14,893 bases of DNA, taken from Deltaproteobacteria bacterium UBA6967. Its GTDB lineage: Bacteria; SAR324; NAC60-12. Below are positions 7,407 to 14,291 of the stretch, piece by piece. Numbering within the stretch: the first letter of the stretch is position 1; each line of letters opens with the position of its first letter. The stretch is from the NCBI GenBank assembly GCA_002450295.1, contig DJYX01000215.1, forward strand, positions 1 to 14,893. Reading direction: 5' to 3'. The notes under the pieces were generated by a model. It had not been told where the DNA came from, did no database searches, and saw only the letters and a program-made list of their open reading frames with translations. Position numbers and translations under genes: made by a program.

Positions 7407-9294
7407 GTTCTTGCAAAATCGGTTAATCCATTTCTCTCTGTTGTTTGCAATTGTTGGGTGCACAAATCCGAATTTGCCTCTTTTGCGGCAACCTTTGAAC
7501 CGTGCAAATGTTGACTCTTTTGTCGAACAGCAGGAAGAAAGACTCGGTGAAGATAAAAATAATTTAGATGCGGCGTTTGAATTGGCTCGTGGGCGTTTGT
7601 TTCTAGGTGAAAATGAGCAAGCAGAAGGTGCGGTAAGAGTTGCAGTTCAGGGATCGCCTTTGAACACTGAATATCTTGAATTGTTAGGTAAGGTTCTCTA
7701 CGCGAGCGGGCGTTATGCGGATGCTATCAAAGAATGGAACGCTGCTCTTCAAGTTGATCCGGATCGGCTTTCCCTTTATTTGAATCTAGGACTTGGTTAT
7801 GAGCAGATTCGTGAATATGGAAAGGCTGTGGTTTCATTGGACGAGGTACTTCAACGTGATGAAAATTATGTTGAAGCTTATTTCCACATGGCTCGGATTC
7901 AAATCAAACGTCAAAACTATGAATCTTCACTTGAGGCAGTTGAGAATCTTCTCGTCTTGGAACCATCAAACAAAGATGCCCAACTTCTGAGATTGAGAAT
8001 CTTTGTTGCCCAAGGAAACTATTATCCCGCAAGTGTATTGGCTACAGAACTTCTGGTCCAAGATCCTCAATGGGTTGAAGTCCTTCGAGAGCAGCTCCGA
8101 CTTTTCTACCTTCAACAAAAACCAGATGATGCGCTGGCAAGAATCAAAGAGTTGGCTCGGTTGGGAAAGTTGGAACCTGAGGATCAACTCATTTACGCTC
8201 TTCTTCTCAGTAACCAAGGAAGTCAAGCTACTGCAAATCAAATTCTTGAAGATTTACTCAGAAGAGATCCCACGAACGTGGAAGCTCTGTTAGGCCGAGC
8301 GCAGTTAAGCCTTCAAGTCGGTGAATATCAGCAGGCTTTGGAATTGGTGGAGAACGCTCTGGAAATTCAAAATCAACGTGCAGATTTGTACTATCTCAGA
8401 GCATCATTGCTCTTCCAAAGAAGGGATTACCTGCGAGGTGATATTGCGCTAGCTAGAGCGCTGGAATTAGATGATCGTCCTTTGCCCTATCAACTGCTGA
8501 ATGCAAGGCGCAAGCTGATGCGAGGCGAACTGCAGCAGGTAGAGCAAATCATCGAGAAATTGAAGCAGCAAGACGCCACGAATGTTTATTTGCTGACTCT
8601 GCAAGCTGATTTACTGGTCACTCAGGGGAGATACGACCAGGCAGAGGAACTGCTTCGACAGGCGCTCATAGTCAGAGAAACATTTTCGCTGAGATTTTCT
8701 CTAGCTCGAGTTTTGTATTTGCAGAAACAATATTCTCGAGCTCTGTCTTATACTGAGGACTTGTTGAAAGATTCCCCCAGTCATTGGGAGAGTGTATATC
8801 TACAAGCGATGACTTTGCTACAGTTAGATCAGACCGATCAAGCGTTAGAATTGTCAGAAGAATTTCTGGCCAGAGAGGAATCTCAAGGATTAGCCCATCG
8901 TCTTGTAGCCGATATCAAACGCTATCGTGGACAAGAACAAGCAGCCCAAGAAATCTTGGTTCGAGGCCTAGAGCGATACCCTCGCCAATTTTATTTGATT
9001 GAAGCACTGAGTGCTTCTTACCTTGTAACCAGGCAGTACAAGGAAGCAAAAGTGATTCTGGAGAACGCTCTAAAAACCGACTCTCCCTTCCAATCCGTTT
9101 TTTTGGATCGGCTTGCAACAGTTTATCGACAGCTTAATGACCAGGTGGCTTACCAGAGAACCTTGCGTCAGTTTCAGCAACTGAACGATCCAATCTCAAT
9201 TCAGCAATCACTCTCAGTCCCACCTCTTTTCCAACTGCTTTCACCTGAACCGATGGAGAGTTTAATCAACACTTCGTTTGTACAGCGCAATTGA
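7396..9294 (+). CDS. TPR-repeat lipoprotein
   Basis: A 632-residue lipoprotein made almost entirely of tetratricopeptide repeats. The signal peptide ends in the lipobox AIVGC with Cys22, the same position as in the gene before it. From about residue 55 to 600 there are roughly fifteen helix-turn-helix TPR units with the usual pattern of small residues and A/G near positions 8 and 20 and P near 32. Clear ones include LGKVLYASGRYADAIKEWN and the following LNLGLGYEQIREYGKAVVS. Such solenoids bind other proteins; here it would sit on the periplasmic face of the outer membrane, holding a complex together. The ATG at 7396 overlaps the upstream stop by 11 bases and has no ribosome binding site of its own, so coupling is likely. 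A start at 7297 is rejected because it would bury the signal peptide. Confidence 0.87.
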   Translation: MHRKFLQNRLIHFSLLFAIVGCTNPNLPLLRQPLNRANVDSFVEQQEERLGEDKNNLDAAFELARGRLFLGENEQAEGAVRVAVQGSPLNTEYLELLGKVLYASGRYADAIKEWNAALQVDPDRLSLYLNLGLGYEQIREYGKAVVSLDEVLQRDENYVEAYFHMARIQIKRQNYESSLEAVENLLVLEPSNKDAQLLRLRIFVAQGNYYPASVLATELLVQDPQWVEVLREQLRLFYLQQKPDDALARIKELARLGKLEPEDQLIYALLLSNQGSQATANQILEDLLRRDPTNVEALLGRAQLSLQVGEYQQALELVENALEIQNQRADLYYLRASLLFQRRDYLRGDIALARALELDDRPLPYQLLNARRKLMRGELQQVEQIIEKLKQQDATNVYLLTLQADLLVTQGRYDQAEELLRQALIVRETFSLRFSLARVLYLQKQYSRALSYTEDLLKDSPSHWESVYLQAMTLLQLDQTDQALELSEEFLAREESQGLAHRLVADIKRYRGQEQAAQEILVRGLERYPRQFYLIEALSASYLVTRQYKEAKVILENALKTDSPFQSVFLDRLATVYRQLNDQVAYQRTLRQFQQLNDPISIQQSLSVPPLFQLLSPEPMESLINTSFVQRN

Positions 9295-9336
9295 GGGGAA
9301 ATTAGAGTTCTCTTTGATCCCAGGTTATCCGGAAGC

Positions 9337-9421
9337 GGCTTAAGCTTAAAGCATTTGGAAAAGAAGTTTTGGTTTACGACAGACTTTTTTTGATAAAATG
9401 CTTCGATAATTTATTTAAGCC
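9337..9421. repeat. nested AT-rich inverted repeats in the spacer before the unknown gene
   Basis: Two nested inverted repeats share a centre. The outer arms are GGCTTAA (9337-9343) and TTAAGCC (9415-9421); the inner arms are AAGCATTT (9349-9356) and AAATGCTT (9396-9403). The loop between them is about 39 nt and holds a seven-T run and a TTGATA (9390-9395) that might be a -35 box. The left arm also contains the palindrome TTAAGCTTAA. A smaller hairpin, ATTAGA-AGC-TCTAAT, is at 9428-9442. Short AT-rich arms can occur by chance. Confidence 0.35.
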
Positions 9422-9494
9422 ACTGAAATTAGAAGCTCTAATAAACTAAAAATTTATCAGTTAAACAGACTCAACAAGCACCAATCAAATAGTT

Positions 9495-10376
9495 ATGGCA
9501 CAATCCATTTTCGAATTAAGCACAGAACAACTCGCAGCAGTTGAGAGGGCTCTGCTTGAGATAATGTACCGGCAGGGTTGGATTGTACTTTCTGGTAGTG
9601 ATCCTGAAGCATCTCCCATGTTTCGAATCTCAACTCCAGAATACATGGAACATCATTATAAGCCAGAGGAGCACTGGGAAGCATGCCAGGCTCATGTTAA
9701 AGAAGAGGAAGCTGAATCTGTAAAAAACCTTTTGATAGAACTACATGAAGGTGAGACTTATCAATTCGGTTTGAGACGCTTTCAAAGAGACAGATTTCAG
9801 CAGTTGTTTGGCTTATTTCAGTCTGAGCAAAACTTTGAGGCAACTGAACGCCAAGGCGTCTGGCGCAAGGAGCTAGAGACTTTGGATTACGGAATAGAAA
9901 GGGTATTGGATATCCTTGTTCAGTTTGAAGATATTCGAAGTCTTGCAGGCTTAGAGCAAGCTTGGCTAACTCTCCGATATGCTTCTGCGGGAGGAGCACA
10001 AGAGTTATGGAGTGCTCATCTATCTGATGAGATAGATTTAGAGGCATCTCGCAAACAAATTAGAGAAGCTTTGGATTCGTTGGAGGCAGCGACACGTGAC
10101 CAGACGTTGATTCAAGTACTCCAACTAGTTCAAGAAAGCACGGGTGAAATGCAAAAAGTTGAGGATACTCTACTATGGACTCAGGTCGGAGTGTCAGGCG
10201 TCAGTGTGGGCATTGTGGACACCGATGAGATCGTCGTTTTTGCTCACCAGGGAGAGGTGGATCAGTGGAATCGGGAGGAAGAGTTTTTGAGACTAACTTT
10301 AGATGCGCCACTTAAAGCAAGTACTCTAGAGGGGCTCAGGAATGATCTTACAGACTGGATGAAGGTGGGGAAGTAA
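9495..10376 (+). CDS. hypothetical protein, no recognised family
   Basis: A 293-residue protein that I do not recognise. It has no signal peptide, no transmembrane segment and no Cys, so it is probably cytoplasmic. It is rich in Glu, Gln and Leu and looks mainly helical, with amphipathic stretches at about 1-30, 60-125, 130-165 and 185-235. A short beta-like stretch follows at about 235-255 (VGVSGVSVGIVDTDEIVVFAH, given as the region's core), then a final helical part. Long continuous coding sequence with good codon character and no stops supports a real gene. ATG 9495 is the first start in frame, and no Shine-Dalgarno site is visible. The gene stands alone, 200 bases from each neighbour, with inverted-repeat spacers on both sides. 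Confidence 0.75.
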   Translation: MAQSIFELSTEQLAAVERALLEIMYRQGWIVLSGSDPEASPMFRISTPEYMEHHYKPEEHWEACQAHVKEEEAESVKNLLIELHEGETYQFGLRRFQRDRFQQLFGLFQSEQNFEATERQGVWRKELETLDYGIERVLDILVQFEDIRSLAGLEQAWLTLRYASAGGAQELWSAHLSDEIDLEASRKQIREALDSLEAATRDQTLIQVLQLVQESTGEMQKVEDTLLWTQVGVSGVSVGIVDTDEIVVFAHQGEVDQWNREEEFLRLTLDAPLKASTLEGLRNDLTDWMKVGK

Positions 10377-10389
10377 TGTTAGGTATGAT

Positions 10390-10446
10390 TTGACCTAGGA
10401 CTGTAGCCCCCAACTATTGGAGGCTACCAACTCCTCCCTAGGTCAA
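10390..10446. repeat. 57-nt nested hairpin element
   Basis: A perfect 10-bp inverted repeat, TTGACCTAGG (10390-10399) and CCTAGGTCAA (10437-10446), encloses a second hairpin. Its stem is GTAGCC/GGCTAC (10403-10408 and 10422-10427), then one C-A mismatch, then CCAA/TTGG closing a three-base loop (10414-10416). Altogether about 20 base pairs can form in 57 nt. No U run follows on either strand, so it is not a standard intrinsic terminator. It begins 14 bases after the stop of the unknown gene and could stabilise its mRNA end or be a small non-autonomous repeat element. Confidence 0.75.
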
Positions 10447-10448
10447 CG

Positions 10449-10467
10449 AACTTGTTTGAAACAAGTT
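10449..10467. repeat. 19-nt near-palindrome next to the nested hairpin
   Basis: AACTTGTTT (10449-10457), a central G, then AAACAAGTT (10459-10467) form a perfect inverted repeat with a one-base centre. It starts two bases after the 57-nt hairpin. A short-centred palindrome like this resembles a dimeric repressor operator more than an RNA hairpin. It lies 109 bases before the msrQ start. Confidence 0.6.
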
Positions 10468-10575
10468 TGAAGGCTCAAAAAAATTAACCAGCCATTCTAA
10501 GTGAGTCAAGGCAAATTCTAAATCTGTGAATAAATCTGCAATCCTTATTCTAATAATTCATGCTTAATTCGTGAT

Positions 10576-11184
10576 TTGTCATCCAAAGCATCGCGAACAA
10601 TCAATACATTCTTTTGGATTGCCTGTCTGTTACCAATAATTTGGATAGGAACCCAAGTTACTGAAAGCGCAAACCCTGTAGAATATCTTGTTCATGCAAC
10701 AGGCGACTGGGCTGTTTATTTTTTAGTGAGTGTTTTATGGCTTTCTCCGTTAAGAATTCTGCTTGGGAAGCGGAGTGGGTTTGGTTGGATCAAGCGACTT
10801 CAATCCCACCGAAGAAGTATTGGGCTAGCTTCGGCCTTCTATGCGAGTCTGCATTTTACATTACACATTCTTGATAATCCTGAGTGGGGGATTTTGTGGA
10901 AAGATCTTCAAAGGATCTACTTACTCACAGGATTTCTAGCCTTTCTAATCCTTTTGATATTAGCCCTGACCAGTAGCAATGAAATGGTCAGAAAACTTGG
11001 TGCGAATCATTGGAAAAACATCCATCGCCTCATCTATTTTGCTGTGGTTTTGACGGCAGTCCACTTACTTCTGAATGAAAAGTCATCAAATCTTCAGGCA
11101 CTGATTTTGTTTGTACCCCTATTTGCCGCAGAATTCCTACGATTAGGATTCTGGTGTTACGGATACTGCCAAAAAGAAAGATGA
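10576..11184 (+). CDS. msrQ: MsrQ-like haem-binding membrane subunit of the methionine sulfoxide reductase system
   Basis: A 202-residue polytopic inner-membrane protein of the YedZ/MsrQ branch of the ferric reductase-like family. MsrQ passes electrons through haem to the periplasmic molybdoenzyme MsrP, which repairs oxidised methionine in envelope proteins. About five to six hydrophobic helices are visible (11-28, 45-63, 82-100, 114-132, 148-166, 174-194). The His residues expected to ligate haem are present: His93 in SLH, His150 in NIHRLIYF and His163 in AVHLLL. These correspond to E. coli His91, His151 and His164 by my alignment. LTSSNEMVRKLGANHWKNIH fits the family loop. The start is TTG at 10576; an in-frame stop lies at 10531-10533 and no ATG is available between. 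The partner msrP is not in the window. Confidence 0.88.
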   Translation: MSSKASRTINTFFWIACLLPIIWIGTQVTESANPVEYLVHATGDWAVYFLVSVLWLSPLRILLGKRSGFGWIKRLQSHRRSIGLASAFYASLHFTLHILDNPEWGILWKDLQRIYLLTGFLAFLILLILALTSSNEMVRKLGANHWKNIHRLIYFAVVLTAVHLLLNEKSSNLQALILFVPLFAAEFLRLGFWCYGYCQKER

Positions 11185-11200
11185 CTTCTCGAGCGTTTTT

Positions 11201-11521
11201 ATGTTTCTCTATTTCGAAACTCAGCCAACTGTAGGTCCACGCCGCTTTTGCAGGCTTGCATGGGGCCAGCAGGTGCGGAGTGGTCTGCAACAATGGCGTC
11301 TGAGCGTTCAGACTGGGAAAGTGGGGACCAATCATTATTCGAAGGATAATTGGTTCAAGTCTGCGGATGCACTACACTCGAAAATAAAAATTCTTGAAAA
11401 AGAAATAACGGAGAAGGGATTCTCTCGGAGAAACAATCCATCTCTTGAGCAATTGAAATTTCCATTTCATGAGAACGAGCAGGCCACCCAAATCGAACTC
11501 TTCTCCAGCCTACCTGCCTAG
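11201..11521 (+). CDS. small WGR-like domain protein
   Basis: A 106-residue protein whose first 75 residues resemble the short bacterial WGR-domain proteins: an opening strand with ETQP (6-9), RRFCRL (14-19), W32-R-L, a central TGKVGT (38-43), then SADAL (54-58) and a helix ending EKGF (71-74). The WGR motif itself, usually W-G-R-I/V-G, reads T-G-K-V-G here, so two of the three naming residues differ. WGR domains occur in PARPs and bacterial regulators and can bind nucleic acid. Residues 76-106 have no recognised match. It starts 16 bases after the msrQ stop, and its last 53 bases overlap the PilX-like gene in another frame. Domain assignment is by eye and needs a profile search. Confidence 0.62.
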   Translation: MFLYFETQPTVGPRRFCRLAWGQQVRSGLQQWRLSVQTGKVGTNHYSKDNWFKSADALHSKIKILEKEITEKGFSRRNNPSLEQLKFPFHENEQATQIELFSSLPA

Positions 11522-12455
11522 CTACCGCCAAGGATTTGTCCTACTTCTAACACTAATGCTGGGTGTTTTTCTTACAGCTTTAGTTGCTAGGACTTATCAA
11601 AGTGAGACTCAAAGTAAAGCTCACAGCAAAATCTTACTAGATCGTTTAAAAATTTATCAGGAAGCCCAGGCCGTTGCGTTGTTGGGGTTGGATTCCCTAA
11701 GAAACATACCCCGGTCATCCCTTACAGCATCTCCAACAAGTTTGCTGATAGCATCAGGAATGGGGATAGATTGGCAAGCGCTAGTCAGTGAAGTGGATGG
11801 AGGAACAAATTTGCTGCTTGGTCTTGATTACCAAACGTTTTCACAGTCAGAAATCAGCATTGAAGTGTTGCTTTCAATCAATCAATTCGATGTGACGGAA
11901 TTAGCATATCATCAGCGAGAATCTCCTGACTTACCACCCATGCTCATTTGGGATGTTCGTGAGGATCGAGAATTAGTTGAGACGAGTCTTAGACATTGGT
12001 TCTGGTTAGCTGATGCTTGGACGAAACCACCTTTTGATTTTTCTTATTCTGGATCTCAGCAACTGGACTGGTCTGGTGAAAATGTTCAGATTGCCTCAGA
12101 CAATCATAGTTCTATGGTACCATTATCCATCTTTGTAGATGGAAACTTGGTTCTAAATTTACCTTCAGCGAGTGATTTTGAAGAAGTAGATTCCCAATTG
12201 TTGATCTGGGTCAGTGGTAAGTTAATTCTACAAGCTGGTGTGGGATCTGGTCCGGTAAGTTTTAGTGGAATCGCAGTGGTTGAGGGTGAGGACTGTATTC
12301 AGCAACTTGTGTCTGAAATTTACTGGAGTGGCCATCTAAGCTGCATCGAGAATCCCAGTAGTTTGGGTTTGTTTCACGTTAGGCAAAAAAACTGGTCAGG
12401 TGGATCCTTGAAACGCCCACTTCTCAGAGTTAGCGGAGTCAGGGCAACTATGTAG
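11469..12455 (+). CDS. PilX-like pseudopilin/pilus assembly protein
   Basis: A 328-residue protein with a type IV pilin-like N terminus: a 22-residue leader ending RQG, then FVLLLTLMLGVFLTALVA, fitting prepilin-peptidase cleavage between Gly22 and Phe23. The Glu normally at position 5 of the mature protein is Leu, as often seen in PilX and GspK-type minor pilins. The C-terminal part resembles the beta-repeat of PilX-like proteins: IFVDGNLVLN, then LLIWVSGKLIL, then SFSGIAVVEG, alternating strands with small polar turns. Cys276 and Cys292 could form a disulfide. It should sit in the inner membrane and pseudopilus tip, facing the periplasm. No other pilin or secretion gene is nearby. The ATG at 11469 is inside the WGR-like gene, and no later start retains the leader. 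Confidence 0.68.
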   Translation: MRTSRPPKSNSSPAYLPSYRQGFVLLLTLMLGVFLTALVARTYQSETQSKAHSKILLDRLKIYQEAQAVALLGLDSLRNIPRSSLTASPTSLLIASGMGIDWQALVSEVDGGTNLLLGLDYQTFSQSEISIEVLLSINQFDVTELAYHQRESPDLPPMLIWDVREDRELVETSLRHWFWLADAWTKPPFDFSYSGSQQLDWSGENVQIASDNHSSMVPLSIFVDGNLVLNLPSASDFEEVDSQLLIWVSGKLILQAGVGSGPVSFSGIAVVEGEDCIQQLVSEIYWSGHLSCIENPSSLGLFHVRQKNWSGGSLKRPLLRVSGVRATM

Positions 12456-12456
12456 A

Positions 12457-13341
12457 TTACAATAGATCTAGGTTAATTGGGCCAAAGAGTCCCTCTCGAA
12501 AATCATGAAGAAGCATCTCCGAAACTCGCTGAATATCTACATTTCCTCCAGTACGAAAAAAACCTCGCTTGTTAGCGATTTGATGAAGAATTTCCTGAGA
12601 GCTTTGTGCCTCACAGCCTTCAATTTTATATCTCTCTAACAGCTTTTTTGGAAAACGTTTTCTTCCAAGTTGAATCAGATAGTTGGATAAACTCTCCACA
12701 CCAACGATTTCATCTCTGATACCTCCAATGAGGGTTAGGTTCAATCCATCAATGGTATTGTGGATTTTAGGCCAGAGGATCCCTGGAGTGTCCAGTAGTT
12801 CAGCATTTTGGCCGAGAACAATCCACTCCTGATGCTTAGTTACTCCAGGCTTGGGACCAGTTTGAGTAGCACCACGACAAGCAAGAGCATTTATCAGACT
12901 AGATTTTCCCACGTTGGGTATACCGATAACCATCAGTCTCAAAACAGGAGGCCTGATGCCTTTTTGTCGCAGATTTTCCCAGCGTGTTTGCATCAGTTTT
13001 TTTGAATTTGGAATAATTTGGCTGAGTCCTTTTCTTTTTTTTACATCAACAAATAGGAAGGGCTTGGTCGATTCGTTTTTTAATTTTAACTCCCACTTCT
13101 TGATTTGATTTGGATCAGCCAGACCTGATTTATTGAATAGAATTAAAGAAGGCTTGTTGATCAAAAGATTTTGTAGGTCAGGATTTTGTGAGGTGATGGG
13201 GAGTCTGGCGTCTCTCAACTCAAGGACAACGTCAACTCTTTTAATTTGGTCCCCTACCCCCCGCAACGCCTTGCGCATGTGCCCTGGGAACCAGTTGATG
13301 TTTAATTTTTCAAAGTCTTGAAAATCTTGAAAATCCTCCAT
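12457..13341 (-). CDS. rbgA: RbgA/YlqF-type ribosome assembly GTPase
   Basis: A 294-residue circularly permuted GTPase that helps late assembly of the large ribosomal subunit. The family opening INWFPGHMRKA is present after a short acidic extension. The G motifs come in the permuted order: G4 at 70-73, G1 P-loop GIPNVGKSS at 140-148, G2 around PGVT near 165-168, and G3 DTPG at 184-187 followed by the RbgA-typical ILWPK. The C-terminal helical domain (GGIRDEI, KRFPKKLLERY, KRGFFRTGG) matches RbgA. G4 reads NKSG where the family has NKxD, so the Asp that recognises guanine is Gly. The ATG at 13341 overlaps the stop of the upstream HDAC-family gene (TGATG), implying translational coupling. A TTG one codon earlier is less likely. 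Confidence 0.92.
   Translation of the reverse strand: MEDFQDFQDFEKLNINWFPGHMRKALRGVGDQIKRVDVVLELRDARLPITSQNPDLQNLLINKPSLILFNKSGLADPNQIKKWELKLKNESTKPFLFVDVKKRKGLSQIIPNSKKLMQTRWENLRQKGIRPPVLRLMVIGIPNVGKSSLINALACRGATQTGPKPGVTKHQEWIVLGQNAELLDTPGILWPKIHNTIDGLNLTLIGGIRDEIVGVESLSNYLIQLGRKRFPKKLLERYKIEGCEAQSSQEILHQIANKRGFFRTGGNVDIQRVSEMLLHDFREGLFGPINLDLL
13309..13335 (-). repeat. 9-bp tandem repeat in the 5' end of rbgA
   Basis: GATTTTCAA occurs twice in direct tandem (13335-13327 and 13326-13318), followed by the diverged GACTTTGAA. It encodes DFQ-DFQ-DFE at residues 3-11, just before the conserved RbgA core. The repeat keeps the reading frame, so copy changes would only lengthen or shorten the N-terminal tail. 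Confidence 0.7.
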
Positions 13342-14282
13342 CAATTTATAAGTTCTTGAATATGGGCTTCTACGCTTAGAGCCAGCGCTTCCAGATCATA
13401 ACCCCCCTCCAGCAAGCTGACCATACGACCACCCGCAAATTTTTCAGCGATAGTTCTCATTGTTTTTGTAATTTCACGATAGCAATTTTCGGTGAGATTT
13501 AGCATCGCTAGCGGGTCACGAATATGTCCATCAAAACCGGCAGAAAGAAGTATAAAATCTGGTTTGTATTCCTCGAATTGAGGAATGATTCGATTATGGA
13601 AAAATTCTAAATATTTCTCATCTGATGTACTGGGAGGCATTGGAAAATTTAATGTAAATCCCTTACCCAATCCAAAGCCAGTTTCATTGGCATAACCAGT
13701 CCCAGGATAACAAGTTCTGGGGTCTTGATGTGTACTTGCGTATAGGACCTGTGCGTTTTCTTCAAAGAGATGCTGTGTGCCGTTACCATGATGTACGTCA
13801 AAATCAAAGATGAGAATCCTCTGATATCCAAAGTGTGTACGCAAAAATTCTGCAGCAATTGCTACATTGTTAAAGAAACAGAAGCCCATCGCTGAGTCAT
13901 GTTCAGCATGATGTCCAGGAGGACGAACAGCACAAAAAGCATTGTCTAGTTTGCCGTTAGCAACCTGGCAAACACTATCGAGAACAGTTCCAACTGCGTG
14001 TAAGGCTGCACCGAAGGTTCCAGGGGAAATGACACAATCTGGGGTTCCAAGTGTTCCTCTACCCAGTTCCACAGCTTCCTGAACGGAATCGATATGCCTC
14101 TTGGAGTGTAGCATTTCTATTTCTTTTAGTTCTGCGGTGCGTCCAGGACGCACTTCTAATTCATTTAGGAGACCGCTGTACCGGAGATGCTGATCGATTG
14201 CTCGAAGGCGATCAGCATTTTCGGGGTGGTTGCCTGTGTCGTGTTCAAGATAAATTGTGTTGGTGTAAAATCCAGTAGCCAT
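13341..14282 (-). CDS. histone deacetylase family zinc amidohydrolase
   Basis: A 313-residue zinc-dependent deacetylase of the HDAC/AcuC/acetylpolyamine amidohydrolase superfamily, near the length of the bacterial catalytic domain. In bacteria these remove acetyl groups from proteins such as acetyl-CoA synthetase, or from polyamines; the substrate here cannot be told. All expected catalytic residues are visible: the PPGHHAEHD motif with His124 and His125, zinc ligands Asp162 and His164 in DFDVHHGNGTQ, the third ligand Asp251 in SAGFDGH, and the transition-state Tyr295 in EGGYDL. The ATG at 14282 begins 9 bases after the stop of the ketopantoate reductase-family gene, and its stop overlaps the rbgA start by one base. 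The three genes form a tight operon. Confidence 0.93.
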   Translation of the reverse strand: MATGFYTNTIYLEHDTGNHPENADRLRAIDQHLRYSGLLNELEVRPGRTAELKEIEMLHSKRHIDSVQEAVELGRGTLGTPDCVISPGTFGAALHAVGTVLDSVCQVANGKLDNAFCAVRPPGHHAEHDSAMGFCFFNNVAIAAEFLRTHFGYQRILIFDFDVHHGNGTQHLFEENAQVLYASTHQDPRTCYPGTGYANETGFGLGKGFTLNFPMPPSTSDEKYLEFFHNRIIPQFEEYKPDFILLSAGFDGHIRDPLAMLNLTENCYREITKTMRTIAEKFAGGRMVSLLEGGYDLEALALSVEAHIQELIN

Positions 14283-14291
14283 CCGACTAGC

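Noticed and set aside
10390..10446. 57-nt hairpin as an intrinsic terminator
   Set aside because: Neither strand has a U run after the stem, and the base of the stem is AT-rich at the expected release side.
11030..11335. 101-codon minus-strand open frame opposite msrQ and the WGR-like gene
   Set aside because: No recognisable motif; it spans two plus-strand genes and looks like their shadow.
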